Of a stretch of 64,000 nucleotides of DNA, positions 8,371 to 17,896 are shown piece after piece. The notes beneath the pieces were generated by a model. It made no database searches. It was not told the DNA's origin and was given only the letters and a program-made list of their open reading frames with translations. The stretch is from an uncultured Candidatus Pelagibacter sp. Its GTDB lineage: Bacteria; Pseudomonadota; Alphaproteobacteria; Pelagibacterales; Pelagibacteraceae. The position numbers and the translations under genes were made by a program. The stretch covers positions 80,239-144,238 of the forward strand of contig CAJWDL010000001.1 of NCBI GenBank assembly GCA_913030805.1. The letters run 5' to 3'. The stretch's first letter is position 1, and every line of letters starts with the position of its first letter.

Positions 8371-9255
8371 ATGTCAGGATTTCAAAACAAAATTAAACAG
8401 GTAGCAAGGGATACAGATAAATATCTACATCAATTATTCAAAAATCAGAACGTTAAATCCTATTTACTGAAACCAATGAAATATAGTTTATTTTCTGGTG
8501 GGAAAGGATTCAGATCGAAAATCATTGTTGATACAGGAAAAATATTTAATATTGACTATAATTTATTAAAAGCTTTGAGCGCAGCCGTAGAATGCGTTCA
8601 TTCTTACTCTTTGATTCATGACGATTTGCCATGTATGGATGACGATGACACTCGAAGAGGCAAATTTTCAACTCATAAAAAGTTTGGAGAATCTACAGCT
8701 ATTTTAACAGGCAATTCCTTATTGGCTTTAGCTTTTGAAATTCTGAGTGATAAAAAATTAAAAATAAAAAACAAAATTAAAACGGAGCTGATTCATTCTT
8801 TAGCTATTTGTTCAGGATATTCTGGTATGGCCGGAGGCCAATATTTAGACTTAAATTTTGAATACAAAAAAGTTAACAAATTACAACTAATGGAGATGCA
8901 ATATAAAAAAACAGGAAATCTTTTCAGTTTCTGCTGTAGTAGTTCCGCAATAATTAAAGAAAAAAAATTATCTATAAAAAAAGATTTAAGCCAAATAGGA
9001 TTACAAATAGGTTTGCTTTATCAAATAATTGATGATTTGATTGATTTTGGAGGAGATAGTAGCAAAGTTGGAAAACCAACTAAAAGGGATATTAAGAGAG
9101 GTAAGGCAACTTTAATTAGTTTGTTGGGCTATAATAATTCGTTGGAATTCGCAGAATCTTTAAAGAATAAACTTATTAATAAAATAAAGAAATATGGTAG
9201 AAAATCCTGTGATTTATTAGAATCACTTGAATATATAGTTCAGAGAGAAATTTAA
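8371..9255 (+). CDS. ispA: Farnesyl/geranylgeranyl diphosphate synthase
   Basis: A 294-residue short-chain trans-prenyl synthase condensing IPP with allylic diphosphates. The first Asp-rich motif is HDDLPCMDDDDTRRG (about residues 88-102, DDxxxxD type) and the second is IIDDLIDFGGDSSKVGKPT. The long DDxxxxD spacing is typical of bacterial FPP/GGPP synthases. It lies 6 bp after xseB and abuts dxs (stop TAA then ATG), so precursor synthesis and elongation are co-transcribed. In a rhodopsin-bearing cell its product could also feed retinal synthesis; no carotenoid genes are in the window. Confidence 0.92.
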   Translation: MSGFQNKIKQVARDTDKYLHQLFKNQNVKSYLLKPMKYSLFSGGKGFRSKIIVDTGKIFNIDYNLLKALSAAVECVHSYSLIHDDLPCMDDDDTRRGKFSTHKKFGESTAILTGNSLLALAFEILSDKKLKIKNKIKTELIHSLAICSGYSGMAGGQYLDLNFEYKKVNKLQLMEMQYKKTGNLFSFCCSSSAIIKEKKLSIKKDLSQIGLQIGLLYQIIDDLIDFGGDSSKVGKPTKRDIKRGKATLISLLGYNNSLEFAESLKNKLINKIKKYGRKSCDLLESLEYIVQREI

Positions 9256-11175
9256 ATGCAAAATTATAGACAGTTAAATAATATAAATTATCCATCGGAT
9301 CTAAAAAAACTAAATGTAGAAGAACTCAAGGAACTGGCAGTAGAACTGAGAACAGAATTAATTGATGTAGTTTCTGAAACAGGCGGTCATTTGGGAGCTG
9401 GTCTTGGTGTTATAGAACTTACTATAGCTCTTCATTATATTTTTGATACACCAAAAGACAAATTAGTTTGGGACGTGGGTCATCAATCTTATCCACACAA
9501 AATTCTAACGGGAAGAAAAAATGAAATTAGAACCCTAAGACAAGGAAATGGTCTTTCAGGTTTTACCAAAAGATCTGAAAGTGAATACGATACATTTGGA
9601 GCTGGTCATAGTTCAACTTCAATATCTTCTTGTTTGGGAATAGCTGTAGCAAAAAGTTTATCAAATAATCAAAACAATGTTGTTGCTGTTATAGGTGATG
9701 GGGCAATGAGTGCGGGTATGGCGTATGAGGCCATGAATAATGCTGGTATCACAAAATCAAAATTAGTCGTTATTTTGAATGACAACGATATGTCCATAGC
9801 AAGACCCGTAGGAGCTATGAGTTCTTATTTAGCAAGATTATTATCTGGAAAAATTTATTTTGGTTTTAGAAAAGCAATCAAGTTGATTACGTCTTCTTTT
9901 TCAGAACAATTTAGCAATAAAGCCCACAAAGCTGAAGATTTTTTGAAGGGTATGGTAACAGGTGGTACATTATTTAGTGAACTTGGATTTTATTATATTG
10001 GTCCAATTGATGGACATAATTTGGAAACATTATTGCCAGTATTGAAAAATGTTAAAAATTTTAAACATAAAGGACCTATTTTGATACACGCAATTACCAA
10101 AAAGGGAAAAGGATACGAACCTGCAGAGAAGGCAAGAGATAAGTATCATGGTGTTTCCAAATTTAATATAATTACTGGAGAGCAAAAAAAATCATCTTCG
10201 AAAATCCCTTCTTTCACAAAGATTTTTGCAGATACTTTAATTCAACATGCTGAGAAGGATACTAAAATAATTGGAATAACCGCGGCAATGCCATCGGGTA
10301 CCGGAATGGATTTATTTGGTAATAAATTTCCAGATAGAATGTTTGATGTTGGCATTGCAGAACAACATGCCACAACATTTGCGGCTGGCTTAACAACCGA
10401 GGGCTATAAACCTTATGTAGCGATTTATTCAACTTTCCTTCAGAGAGCGTTTGATCAGGTAGTTCACGATGTAGCAATCCAAAGTTTACCCGTTAGATTT
10501 GCCATTGACAGAGCGGGACCGGTTGGAGCAGACGGTTCCACTCATGCTGGTTCTTTCGATATCGCGTATCTTACAACACTACCGAATTTTGTTGTTATGG
10601 CAGCAAGTGATGAAGCAGAATTAGTTAGAATGATAAATACTTCGACAATTATAAACGATAAACCTTGTGCTTTCAGATATCCCAGAGGAAATGGTTCTGG
10701 CGTAACTTTACCAGATATTGCTGAGATAATTTCCATTGGTAAAGGAAGGATTATAAAAGAAGGAAAAAATGTTGCAATTTTAAGTTTAGGAGCAAGACTA
10801 CAAGAATGTTTAAAAGCATCTGAATTACTTAATCAAAAAGGAATTTCAGTTACAGTTGCGGATATGAGATTTGCAAAACCTATTGATCAAGATTTGATTT
10901 TAGAATTATGTTTAAATCATGAAGCATTAATAACTATCGAAGAAGGTTCGATCGGTGGATTTGGATCTCATGTAATGCAATTCTTATCAAACAGAGGAAT
11001 ATTTGATAAAGGAATAAAATTAAGATCTATGATTTTACCAGATATTTTTATTGATCAAGATACACAGGAAAATATATATAAAAAAGCTGGACTGGACTCT
11101 ATATCTATTGAAGAAAAAGTTTTAGAAGCTCTAAAATCTAATGTTGTCTTGTCTAAGGCAAAATCAGTGAGCTAA
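9256..11175 (+). CDS. dxs: 1-deoxy-D-xylulose-5-phosphate synthase
   Basis: A 639-residue thiamine-diphosphate enzyme that joins pyruvate and glyceraldehyde 3-phosphate, the entry step of the MEP isoprenoid pathway. Visible landmarks are [15 protein letters not shown], the TPP/Mg motif [18 protein letters not shown], the [10 protein letters not shown] segment, and the transketolase pyrimidine-binding part with [16 protein letters not shown] and [15 protein letters not shown]. The length is normal. The start ATG directly follows the ispA stop codon. Confidence 0.97.
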   Translation: MQNYRQLNNINYPSDLKKLNVEELKELAVELRTELIDVVSETGGHLGAGLGVIELTIALHYIFDTPKDKLVWDVGHQSYPHKILTGRKNEIRTLRQGNGLSGFTKRSESEYDTFGAGHSSTSISSCLGIAVAKSLSNNQNNVVAVIGDGAMSAGMAYEAMNNAGITKSKLVVILNDNDMSIARPVGAMSSYLARLLSGKIYFGFRKAIKLITSSFSEQFSNKAHKAEDFLKGMVTGGTLFSELGFYYIGPIDGHNLETLLPVLKNVKNFKHKGPILIHAITKKGKGYEPAEKARDKYHGVSKFNIITGEQKKSSSKIPSFTKIFADTLIQHAEKDTKIIGITAAMPSGTGMDLFGNKFPDRMFDVGIAEQHATTFAAGLTTEGYKPYVAIYSTFLQRAFDQVVHDVAIQSLPVRFAIDRAGPVGADGSTHAGSFDIAYLTTLPNFVVMAASDEAELVRMINTSTIINDKPCAFRYPRGNGSGVTLPDIAEIISIGKGRIIKEGKNVAILSLGARLQECLKASELLNQKGISVTVADMRFAKPIDQDLILELCLNHEALITIEEGSIGGFGSHVMQFLSNRGIFDKGIKLRSMILPDIFIDQDTQENIYKKAGLDSISIEEKVLEALKSNVVLSKAKSVS

Positions 11176-11177
11176 AT

Positions 11178-12260
11178 TTATTTACACTGAGCTTTATTCA
11201 TTAGATAATGATCTAACAGTACACAATTCATCATAGCCTCACCAATAGGAACAGCTCTTATTCCAACACATGGGTCATGTCTGCCTTTAACAGAAATTTC
11301 AGTGTTTTTGCCTTTTTTATTTATCGTTTTTCTACTTAGCAATATAGAAGAAGTTGGTTTGACCGCAAAAGATACGATTATATCTTGACCAGATGAAATT
11401 CCTCCTAAAATTCCTCCTGCATTGTTGGATTTGAAAATAATTTTTTTTCCCTTTTGTCTAATTTCATCAGAACTCTCTAGTCCGTTTAGTAAAGCAGAAT
11501 ATATTCCTGATCCAATGTTTACTCCTTTGACTGCGTTTATACTCATTAATGCTGCCGTAATATCCGCGTCTAATTTTGAGTAAATAGGTGCACCCAAACC
11601 AATTGGTATTCCAAATGCTCTAATTTCGATAATTGCCCCACAAGACGAACCTGATTTTCGAACACCTAAAAGATATTTTTCCCACAATTTTACAACTGAC
11701 TTATCAGGACAAAAGAAAGGATTTTTTGAAATTTCTTTATCTTTCCAATTTTTGGTATTGCATCCTAGCAAACCTAACTGAGTGACTGCAGCAATAACTT
11801 TAAATTTTTCCCCCAAATTTTTTTGCAATACTTTTTTTGCAATTGCTCCCGCTGCAACTCTTGATGCTGTTTCTCTAGCTGATTGACGTCCTCCACCTCT
11901 GTAGTCTCTGATTCCATATTTTATAAAATATGTATAATCAGCATGACCAGGTCTGAATTTATCTTTAATCGTTTCATAATCTTTTGAACGTGCGTCTTTA
12001 TTATAAATAATCATGGAAATAGGTGTTCCTGTAGTTTTTCCGTCGAACAAACCTGATAAAATTTGTACTTTATCGGATTCTTTCCTTTGACTGGTAAATT
12101 TAGATCTACCCGGTCGTCTCCTATTCAAATCTTTTTGTACATCTTTTTCGTTGAGTGAGATGTTTGGAGGGCATCCGTCCACAACGCAGCCAATTGCAGG
12201 ACCGTGAGACTCTCCCCAAGTTGTGAAACGAAACATCTTTCCAAAAGTATTAAATGACAT
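11178..12260 (-). CDS. aroC: Chorismate synthase
   Basis: A 360-residue FMN-dependent enzyme converting EPSP to chorismate at the end of the shikimate pathway. Family motifs include the N-terminal [20 protein letters not shown], then [43 protein letters not shown] and the C-terminal [17 protein letters not shown]. Start is ATG at 12260. It converges on dxs with 2 bp between the stops and diverges from pdxH. Confidence 0.97.
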   Translation of the reverse strand: MSFNTFGKMFRFTTWGESHGPAIGCVVDGCPPNISLNEKDVQKDLNRRRPGRSKFTSQRKESDKVQILSGLFDGKTTGTPISMIIYNKDARSKDYETIKDKFRPGHADYTYFIKYGIRDYRGGGRQSARETASRVAAGAIAKKVLQKNLGEKFKVIAAVTQLGLLGCNTKNWKDKEISKNPFFCPDKSVVKLWEKYLLGVRKSGSSCGAIIEIRAFGIPIGLGAPIYSKLDADITAALMSINAVKGVNIGSGIYSALLNGLESSDEIRQKGKKIIFKSNNAGGILGGISSGQDIIVSFAVKPTSSILLSRKTINKKGKNTEISVKGRHDPCVGIRAVPIGEAMMNCVLLDHYLMNKAQCK

Positions 12261-12299
12261 TTTTTTATATTATATTATATAAGATATTTTAGCCAAATT

Positions 12300-12923
12300 A
12301 TGAATGAAAAAAATTCTCTAGGATTAGATAAATGTTTTTTGGATTTGGACAATCCATTCGAATTATTTACAATCTGGATGGAAAAGGCAATAAAAAATGA
12401 GATTAACGATCCAAACGCTTTATCTTTGGCAACAACCGATAAATCTGGAAAACCTTCCGCTAGGATGGTTTTATTAAAAGGAACTAATGAAAAAGGATTT
12501 ATTTTTTATACAAACTTAAAAAGTAAAAAAAGTTTAGATTTAAAAGAAAACCCGCAAGCATCAATGTGTTTTTATTGGAAAAGCTTGTTTCGTCAGGTAA
12601 CAATAGATGGAGTGGTTGATAAAGTTACCGATCAAGTTGCCGACCATTACTTCAATAGCCGTATTTATAATAGTCGAATTGGTGCATGGGCATCTAGCCA
12701 ATCAGAAGCTTTGCAAAACAAAGAAGAATTATTAGGAAAAATTGAAAAATATAAAAAAAAGTTTTCGAATCAAAAAAATGTTCCAAGGCCTCCTCATTGG
12801 TCAGGCTGGTGTTTAATACCGGATAGCATTGAATTTTGGCTAAGAGGTGAAAATAGAATTCATGAAAGATTAAGATACAACAAAGCAAACGATGGTTGGA
12901 AAAAGATATTGCTTTATCCTTAG
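12300..12923 (+). CDS. pdxH: Pyridoxamine 5'-phosphate oxidase
   Basis: A 207-residue FMN flavoprotein that oxidises PNP/PMP to pyridoxal 5'-phosphate. Motifs are DPNALSLATTDKSGKPSARMVLLKG, FYTNLKSKKSLDLKENPQASMCFYW, and the C-terminal PPHWSGWCLIPDSIEFWLRGENRIHERLRY core (quoted in part). The length is typical. Its last 4 bp overlap the stop of the convergent prenyl synthase gene. Confidence 0.95.
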   Translation: MNEKNSLGLDKCFLDLDNPFELFTIWMEKAIKNEINDPNALSLATTDKSGKPSARMVLLKGTNEKGFIFYTNLKSKKSLDLKENPQASMCFYWKSLFRQVTIDGVVDKVTDQVADHYFNSRIYNSRIGAWASSQSEALQNKEELLGKIEKYKKKFSNQKNVPRPPHWSGWCLIPDSIEFWLRGENRIHERLRYNKANDGWKKILLYP

Positions 12924-13933
12924 AAAGATCGTTCCAAGCTAAAAGAAATTAAATTTTCTAATATGCTTTTTTCCTTAGAGGGTCTGAATATACTTAAAGA
13001 ATTTAAAGCTAAATTTACAAAATGTTCTGCTTTTTTGTGACATTGATGAATAATTTTATATTTTGAAATTAATTTTAACATCATCTTAAAATCCCCTTCA
13101 CTTCTCTCATCTTGTTTAAAAATTTTTTTTAATAATTTTTTTTCACTAATATTAGCTCGTTGATAAACGAGTATTGATGGTAATGTCACTTTTCCTTCAA
13201 AAAAATCATTGCCAATTTTTTTTCCAAACAAGTTTAAATTCGAATTATAATCCAATGTGTCGTCAGCTATTTGAAACGTAAGTCCCAAATTTTTTCCATA
13301 AAATCGCAATGAATCCTTTTCTTTGTTGTTTTTGTTTGTAATTATTCCGCCAACTTTTGTTGCTGCCGCAAAAAGAGCAGCAGTTTTTGAACCTATTATT
13401 TTTAGATAGACTTCTTCCAACATATCGATTTCACCCTTATGCTGTAATTGTAACACTTCACCTTGAGCAATTTTTGATGAAGTTGAAGATAAAAGTTTTA
13501 ATACTTCATGATCGTTGTCTTCAACCATGATTTCAAAACATCGACTTAACAAATAATCACCTACCAATATAGAAGATTGGTTACCCCAAATTTTATTTGT
13601 TGTTTTTTTTCCTCTTCTGATTGTACTTTTATCTATAACATCATCATGCAAAAGAGTTGCACTATGAATCAATTCAACGCAGGCAGCTAAATTCACATCT
13701 CTAAGACCCTTTGAATATCCGCAAAGCTTAGAACATCCTAAAGTTAAAAGGGATCTAATTTTTTTACCGCCTGAATGCAAATGGTGAACAACCATTTGGT
13801 CAATCAAATCAACACTGCTTTCTAATCTCGATTTTATTTTTTCATCAACCAGGGAGATTTTCTGATCAACCGAAGATTTCAAATCATTGTAACAATCGTC
13901 GACTCTTCTTTTTAGCTGAATTACAGTACCCAT
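12920..13933 (-). CDS. ispB: Long-chain polyprenyl diphosphate synthase (octaprenyl-type)
   Basis: A 337-residue trans-prenyl synthase with DDxxD motifs HDDVIDKSTIRRGKKTTN and FQIADDTLDYNSN. It contains HLHSGGKKIRSLLTL near the N terminus, typical of the long-chain enzymes that make the ubiquinone side chain. It differs from ispA in this window, which has the DDxxxxD short-chain motif. Chain length (octa- or decaprenyl) cannot be read from sequence alone. It converges with pdxH. Confidence 0.9.
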   Translation of the reverse strand: MGTVIQLKRRVDDCYNDLKSSVDQKISLVDEKIKSRLESSVDLIDQMVVHHLHSGGKKIRSLLTLGCSKLCGYSKGLRDVNLAACVELIHSATLLHDDVIDKSTIRRGKKTTNKIWGNQSSILVGDYLLSRCFEIMVEDNDHEVLKLLSSTSSKIAQGEVLQLQHKGEIDMLEEVYLKIIGSKTAALFAAATKVGGIITNKNNKEKDSLRFYGKNLGLTFQIADDTLDYNSNLNLFGKKIGNDFFEGKVTLPSILVYQRANISEKKLLKKIFKQDERSEGDFKMMLKLISKYKIIHQCHKKAEHFVNLALNSLSIFRPSKEKSILENLISFSLERSF

Positions 13934-14081
13934 ATATTCAATAAAAATAATACATTAAAAAATATTTATTCACATCGTAATTGACGCACCTTGTTTGCTT
14001 CAACCTCAGGTAGCTTTATGCTTTACTTAAAACTTAAAAGGTTTTAAAAAATGGTATATTAAACAATCATTCATAATTAGC

Positions 14082-14927
14082 ATGTTTTCATTTTTTAAAA
14101 AAATCAAAAAAGGCATATTCTCATATTTTAAGGATAAAAAAACTGTCTCCCATATTAGATTAAGCGGTGTCATTGGAAATGTTGGAAAATTTAAGCAGGG
14201 AATAGATTTTTCCAGTCAGCAGGAAATAATCAAAAAAGCTTTTTCAGTTGAAGAAATTGAAGCGGTAGCTATCTCAATAAATTCACCAGGAGGCTCTCCC
14301 GTTCAATCACATCTGATTTATAGCTATGTGAGAAAAATGGCTAAAGAAAAAAATGTTAAAGTGTTAGTTTTTGCTGAAGATGTAGCAGCATCAGGAGGAT
14401 ATTTAATTGCATGTGCTGGCGATGAAATTTACGCCAATTCAAGTTCAATTATTGGTTCCATAGGAGTTATTTATTCTTCCTTTGGATTACAAGAACTAAT
14501 TAAGAAAGCAGGAATTCAAAGAAGAATATACACTGCGGGCAAAAATAAAAGCACTCTTGATCCATTTGTTGATGAAAAAAAAGAAGATATAGAAAGATTA
14601 AAGAAAATTCAGTTAGATCTTCATGCTGACTTTATCAAGGTGGTAGAAGAAAGCAGATCATCCAAACTAAAAAAAGAAGAAAACACAGATCTTTTTACGG
14701 GCGAATTTTGGTCAGGTTCTAAGTCAAAAGAATTAGGTTTGATTGATAACCTAGGTAATGCAGATGAAATACTCAAAGAGAAATTTGGCGAAGATGTTGT
14801 CATCAAAAAATTTGAAAAAGCAAAGGGTTGGCTCAGTAAAAAAATATCCGGAAGTAGTGAAAATCAAATTGAAGCATTAGTTCAGCTGTTAGAAGAAAGA
14901 TCCATCTGGCAAAAATATGGTCTTTAA
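14082..14927 (+). CDS. sppA: Signal peptide peptidase SppA-like serine protease (S49)
   Basis: A 281-residue S49-family membrane-associated peptidase. The family core is visible as [20 protein letters not shown] and [20 protein letters not shown], where the Ser of the ASGGY segment is the nucleophile; [15 protein letters not shown] follows. It is the short (single-domain, SohB/SppA 36K-like) form. An obvious N-terminal transmembrane helix is weak, so it may be peripheral. The stop TAA overlaps the glyQ ATG by one base. Confidence 0.88.
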   Translation: MFSFFKKIKKGIFSYFKDKKTVSHIRLSGVIGNVGKFKQGIDFSSQQEIIKKAFSVEEIEAVAISINSPGGSPVQSHLIYSYVRKMAKEKNVKVLVFAEDVAASGGYLIACAGDEIYANSSSIIGSIGVIYSSFGLQELIKKAGIQRRIYTAGKNKSTLDPFVDEKKEDIERLKKIQLDLHADFIKVVEESRSSKLKKEENTDLFTGEFWSGSKSKELGLIDNLGNADEILKEKFGEDVVIKKFEKAKGWLSKKISGSSENQIEALVQLLEERSIWQKYGL

Positions 14928-15826
14928 TGAAAAAAAAAAAAAATAAAAAGAAAAAAATAAAAAAAAAAAATATATCAGTCCAGAAATTTCAAGATACAAT
15001 ATTAAATTTACAAAAGTATTGGGGTAACTATGGGTGTGTAATTTTGCAGCCGTATGATATGGAGGTTGGAGCTGGAACTTTTCATCCCGCAACAACCTTG
15101 AGATCTCTAGGAACCAAACCTTGGCGAGCAGCTTACGTGCAACCTTCGAGACGTCCATCAGATGGAAGATATGGTGATAATCCAAACAGATTACAACATT
15201 ATTATCAATTTCAAGTTATAATTAAACCCTCGCCCAAAGAGATAAAAAAACTTTATTTAAAAAGTTTATCAGCTATTGGAATAAATTATAAAGATCATGA
15301 CATCAGATTTGTTGAAGATGATTGGGAAAGTCCAACTTTAGGTGCGGCAGGACTTGGATGGGAAGTTTGGTGTGATGGTATGGAAATTACTCAATTTACT
15401 TATTTTCAGCAAATGGCTGGTATCGAATGTAAATCAGTATCTGTTGAACTAACTTATGGACTGGAACGAATATGTATGTTTACACAAAAAAAAAATAATG
15501 TATTTGATCTTTTATGGAATGACACTGGAATAAAATATAAAGATGTTTTTTATCAATCAGAAAAAGAATTTTCAGCGTATAATTTTGAACATGCCAATAT
15601 AGATTTTCTGTTTAAGATTTTTGAAATGGTAGAAACCGAATGTAAATCATTATTAGACAAAAAATTGTCATTACCGGCTTACGACCAATGTTTAAAAGCT
15701 AGCCATGTTTTTAACCTATTAGATTCCAGGGGAGCCATTGGTGTGGCACAAAGAGCTGGCTACATTTCAAGAATTAGAGATTTAGTTAAACAAGCAGGAT
15801 CTGTTTGGTTAGAAACCCAAACATAG
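14927..15826 (+). CDS. glyQ: Glycyl-tRNA synthetase alpha subunit
   Basis: Alpha chain of the tetrameric glycyl-tRNA synthetase. The core is unmistakable: [40 protein letters not shown] and [20 protein letters not shown]. The only start in frame is the ATG at 14927, which overlaps the sppA stop. It adds a lysine-rich extension of about 16 residues ([14 protein letters not shown]) encoded by near-homopolymeric A, including an uninterrupted run of 14 A at 14930-14943. That run sits in the first codons of an essential gene. Confidence 0.95.
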   Translation: MKKKKNKKKKIKKKNISVQKFQDTILNLQKYWGNYGCVILQPYDMEVGAGTFHPATTLRSLGTKPWRAAYVQPSRRPSDGRYGDNPNRLQHYYQFQVIIKPSPKEIKKLYLKSLSAIGINYKDHDIRFVEDDWESPTLGAAGLGWEVWCDGMEITQFTYFQQMAGIECKSVSVELTYGLERICMFTQKKNNVFDLLWNDTGIKYKDVFYQSEKEFSAYNFEHANIDFLFKIFEMVETECKSLLDKKLSLPAYDQCLKASHVFNLLDSRGAIGVAQRAGYISRIRDLVKQAGSVWLETQT

Positions 15827-15829
15827 CTG

Positions 15830-17896
15830 ATGTCCGAACTGTTTTTAGAGTTGTTTAGCGAAGAAATACCTTCTGAATTACAAAAAAATGCTAGGGAAGG
15901 TATACTAAAACTTTTTACTGAAAGCTTTGACAAGCTAGATATCAATTTTAAATCAAAAAAATCTTACTCCACACCAAAAAGACTAGTTTTTTTCTTTGAT
16001 GAAATACCAGAAAAAATAGAGAAAAAAGGAATGACCATTAAAGGTCCCAAAGTAGGCGCACCCGCTATTGCTTTGGAAGGTTTTATAAAATCAAATAATA
16101 TAAATCGTGCAGAAGTTTTTGAACAAAACATAGAAAAAGGTAGATTTTTTTTTGCCAAAATTGGTCCAAAAATTACCCTGGTTAAACAAGAACTGGCTAA
16201 AATGATTCCAGATATTTTAAATAAATATTCTTGGAAAAAATCCATGAGATGGGCAGATCATAGTTTAGCCTGGGGAAGACCATTAAAATCAATTTTAGCC
16301 TTATTTGATAATCAGGTAATTCAATTTAGTTTTCATCATTTACTAAGCAGCAACCTTACATTTTCAGATGAAATTATTGAGGAAGGACAAAAAAAAATAA
16401 AGAATTTTAGATCTTACTTAAAATTATTAGACCGAAAAAAAATCATTTTAGATCAGAATCTCAGAAAACAGCTGATCGTAAAACAAATAGATAAAATTTG
16501 CAGGACAAGGAAGTTAAAAAAAAAATTAGATGAAAAATTATTAGATGAAGTAGTTGATCTTGTTGAAAAACCAAATGTTCTGGTAGGTAAATTTAACATG
16601 TCTTTTTTGAATATACCAAAAGAAATATTAATCACTTCCATGCAACAGCATCATAAATATTTTCCTCTATTTAACCAGGAAGATAATTTGACCAATATTT
16701 TTATTATTGTAACAAATTTAGAAGATAAAAAAGGACTTGTTAAGATTGGAAATGAAAGAGTAATTTCAGCTAGATTATCTGATGCAAAATTTTTTTGGGA
16801 AAAAAATAAAGCTCAAAGTTTAGTTAAACAAGTTGGCAAACTTAAATCAATTAATTTTTTTTCAAAATTAGGAACTATGTTTCATAAAGTTCAAAGAATT
16901 AGAAAACTTGGGGCAATGATTGCCGATCAACTTAATCTAAATAAAGAAAAAGTAGAAATTTCAGCTTCGATTTGTAAAGCAGATCTTCTTTCAGATTTAG
17001 TTGGCGAATATCCTGAACTTCAAGGTATTCTAGGCAGCCATTTTGCTAGTGCCCAAGGATTTGATGACGACATTTCCATGGCAATTATGGAGCATTATCT
17101 ACCTTTAGGATTAGATGGCAAAATACCCAAGAAACCCATTAGTGTTGCCGTCTCCATTATAGATAAAATAGATACTCTTGTTGGTTTTTTTGGAATTGGA
17201 GAAAAACCTACAGGTTCCAAAGACCCTTTTGCATTGAGGAGAACCGCTTATGGGCTTTTGAGGATTATCATTGAAAATAATTTGTCTATTCAATTGAAAA
17301 ATTTAACAAATTATTCAAACATTCTTTACCTAGAGCAGGGTTTCAAATTTCCAGATCAACTAAACTTAAATGTAATAACTAATTTTTTGAGAGATAGATT
17401 GAGAAATTATCTGAAAGTAAAAAAAGCAAGACATGATATTATTGAAGCCGTTACATCCTCACAAGTTTCCGATGATTTTGTTTCATTATACAAAAAATGT
17501 CTAACTCTTAATAAATATTTGAAAAAAGATTTGGGAAAAAATATATTAACGACCTACAAAAGAGCATCAAATATTTTGGATCAAGAAAAGAAAACAATTA
17601 ATTCAAAAATTACAGGAGAACCTAATTCAATTTTATTTAATAAAAATGAAGAAAAACTTCTTTTTAATCAAATAAATGAAGTTAGGAAATATTTTTCTAG
17701 TGTGATAAAAAATGAAAATTACGAAAAAACATTAGAGATTTTGTCCGGTGCAAAAAGAACTACAGATAATTTTTTTGAAAATGTTGTAGTTAACGATGAA
17801 AATGAAAATATGAAGAAAAATAGGCTTGAATTATTAGAAATGTTTTGTAACACTTTTGATAATTTCATTGATTTTTCGAAGATAGAAGGGGCATAG
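15830..17896 (+). CDS. glyS: Glycyl-tRNA synthetase beta subunit
   Basis: A 688-residue beta subunit that binds tRNA-Gly in the alpha2beta2 enzyme. The N terminus LFLELFSEEIPSELQKNA is diagnostic, followed by ITSMQQHHKYFPLFN, GDKGLVKIGNERVISARLSDA-like and KPTGSKDPFALRRTAYGLLR segments, and a C-terminal anticodon-binding-like region. It lies 3 bp after glyQ and directly before ppdK, an alphaproteobacterial order (glyQ-glyS-ppdK). Confidence 0.96.
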   Translation: MSELFLELFSEEIPSELQKNAREGILKLFTESFDKLDINFKSKKSYSTPKRLVFFFDEIPEKIEKKGMTIKGPKVGAPAIALEGFIKSNNINRAEVFEQNIEKGRFFFAKIGPKITLVKQELAKMIPDILNKYSWKKSMRWADHSLAWGRPLKSILALFDNQVIQFSFHHLLSSNLTFSDEIIEEGQKKIKNFRSYLKLLDRKKIILDQNLRKQLIVKQIDKICRTRKLKKKLDEKLLDEVVDLVEKPNVLVGKFNMSFLNIPKEILITSMQQHHKYFPLFNQEDNLTNIFIIVTNLEDKKGLVKIGNERVISARLSDAKFFWEKNKAQSLVKQVGKLKSINFFSKLGTMFHKVQRIRKLGAMIADQLNLNKEKVEISASICKADLLSDLVGEYPELQGILGSHFASAQGFDDDISMAIMEHYLPLGLDGKIPKKPISVAVSIIDKIDTLVGFFGIGEKPTGSKDPFALRRTAYGLLRIIIENNLSIQLKNLTNYSNILYLEQGFKFPDQLNLNVITNFLRDRLRNYLKVKKARHDIIEAVTSSQVSDDFVSLYKKCLTLNKYLKKDLGKNILTTYKRASNILDQEKKTINSKITGEPNSILFNKNEEKLLFNQINEVRKYFSSVIKNENYEKTLEILSGAKRTTDNFFENVVVNDENENMKKNRLELLEMFCNTFDNFIDFSKIEGA

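Noticed and set aside
13934-14081. Possible small RNA between the prenyl synthase gene and sppA
   Set aside because: Only weak A/T-rich pairing is visible and there is no clear terminator; most likely two back-to-back promoters.
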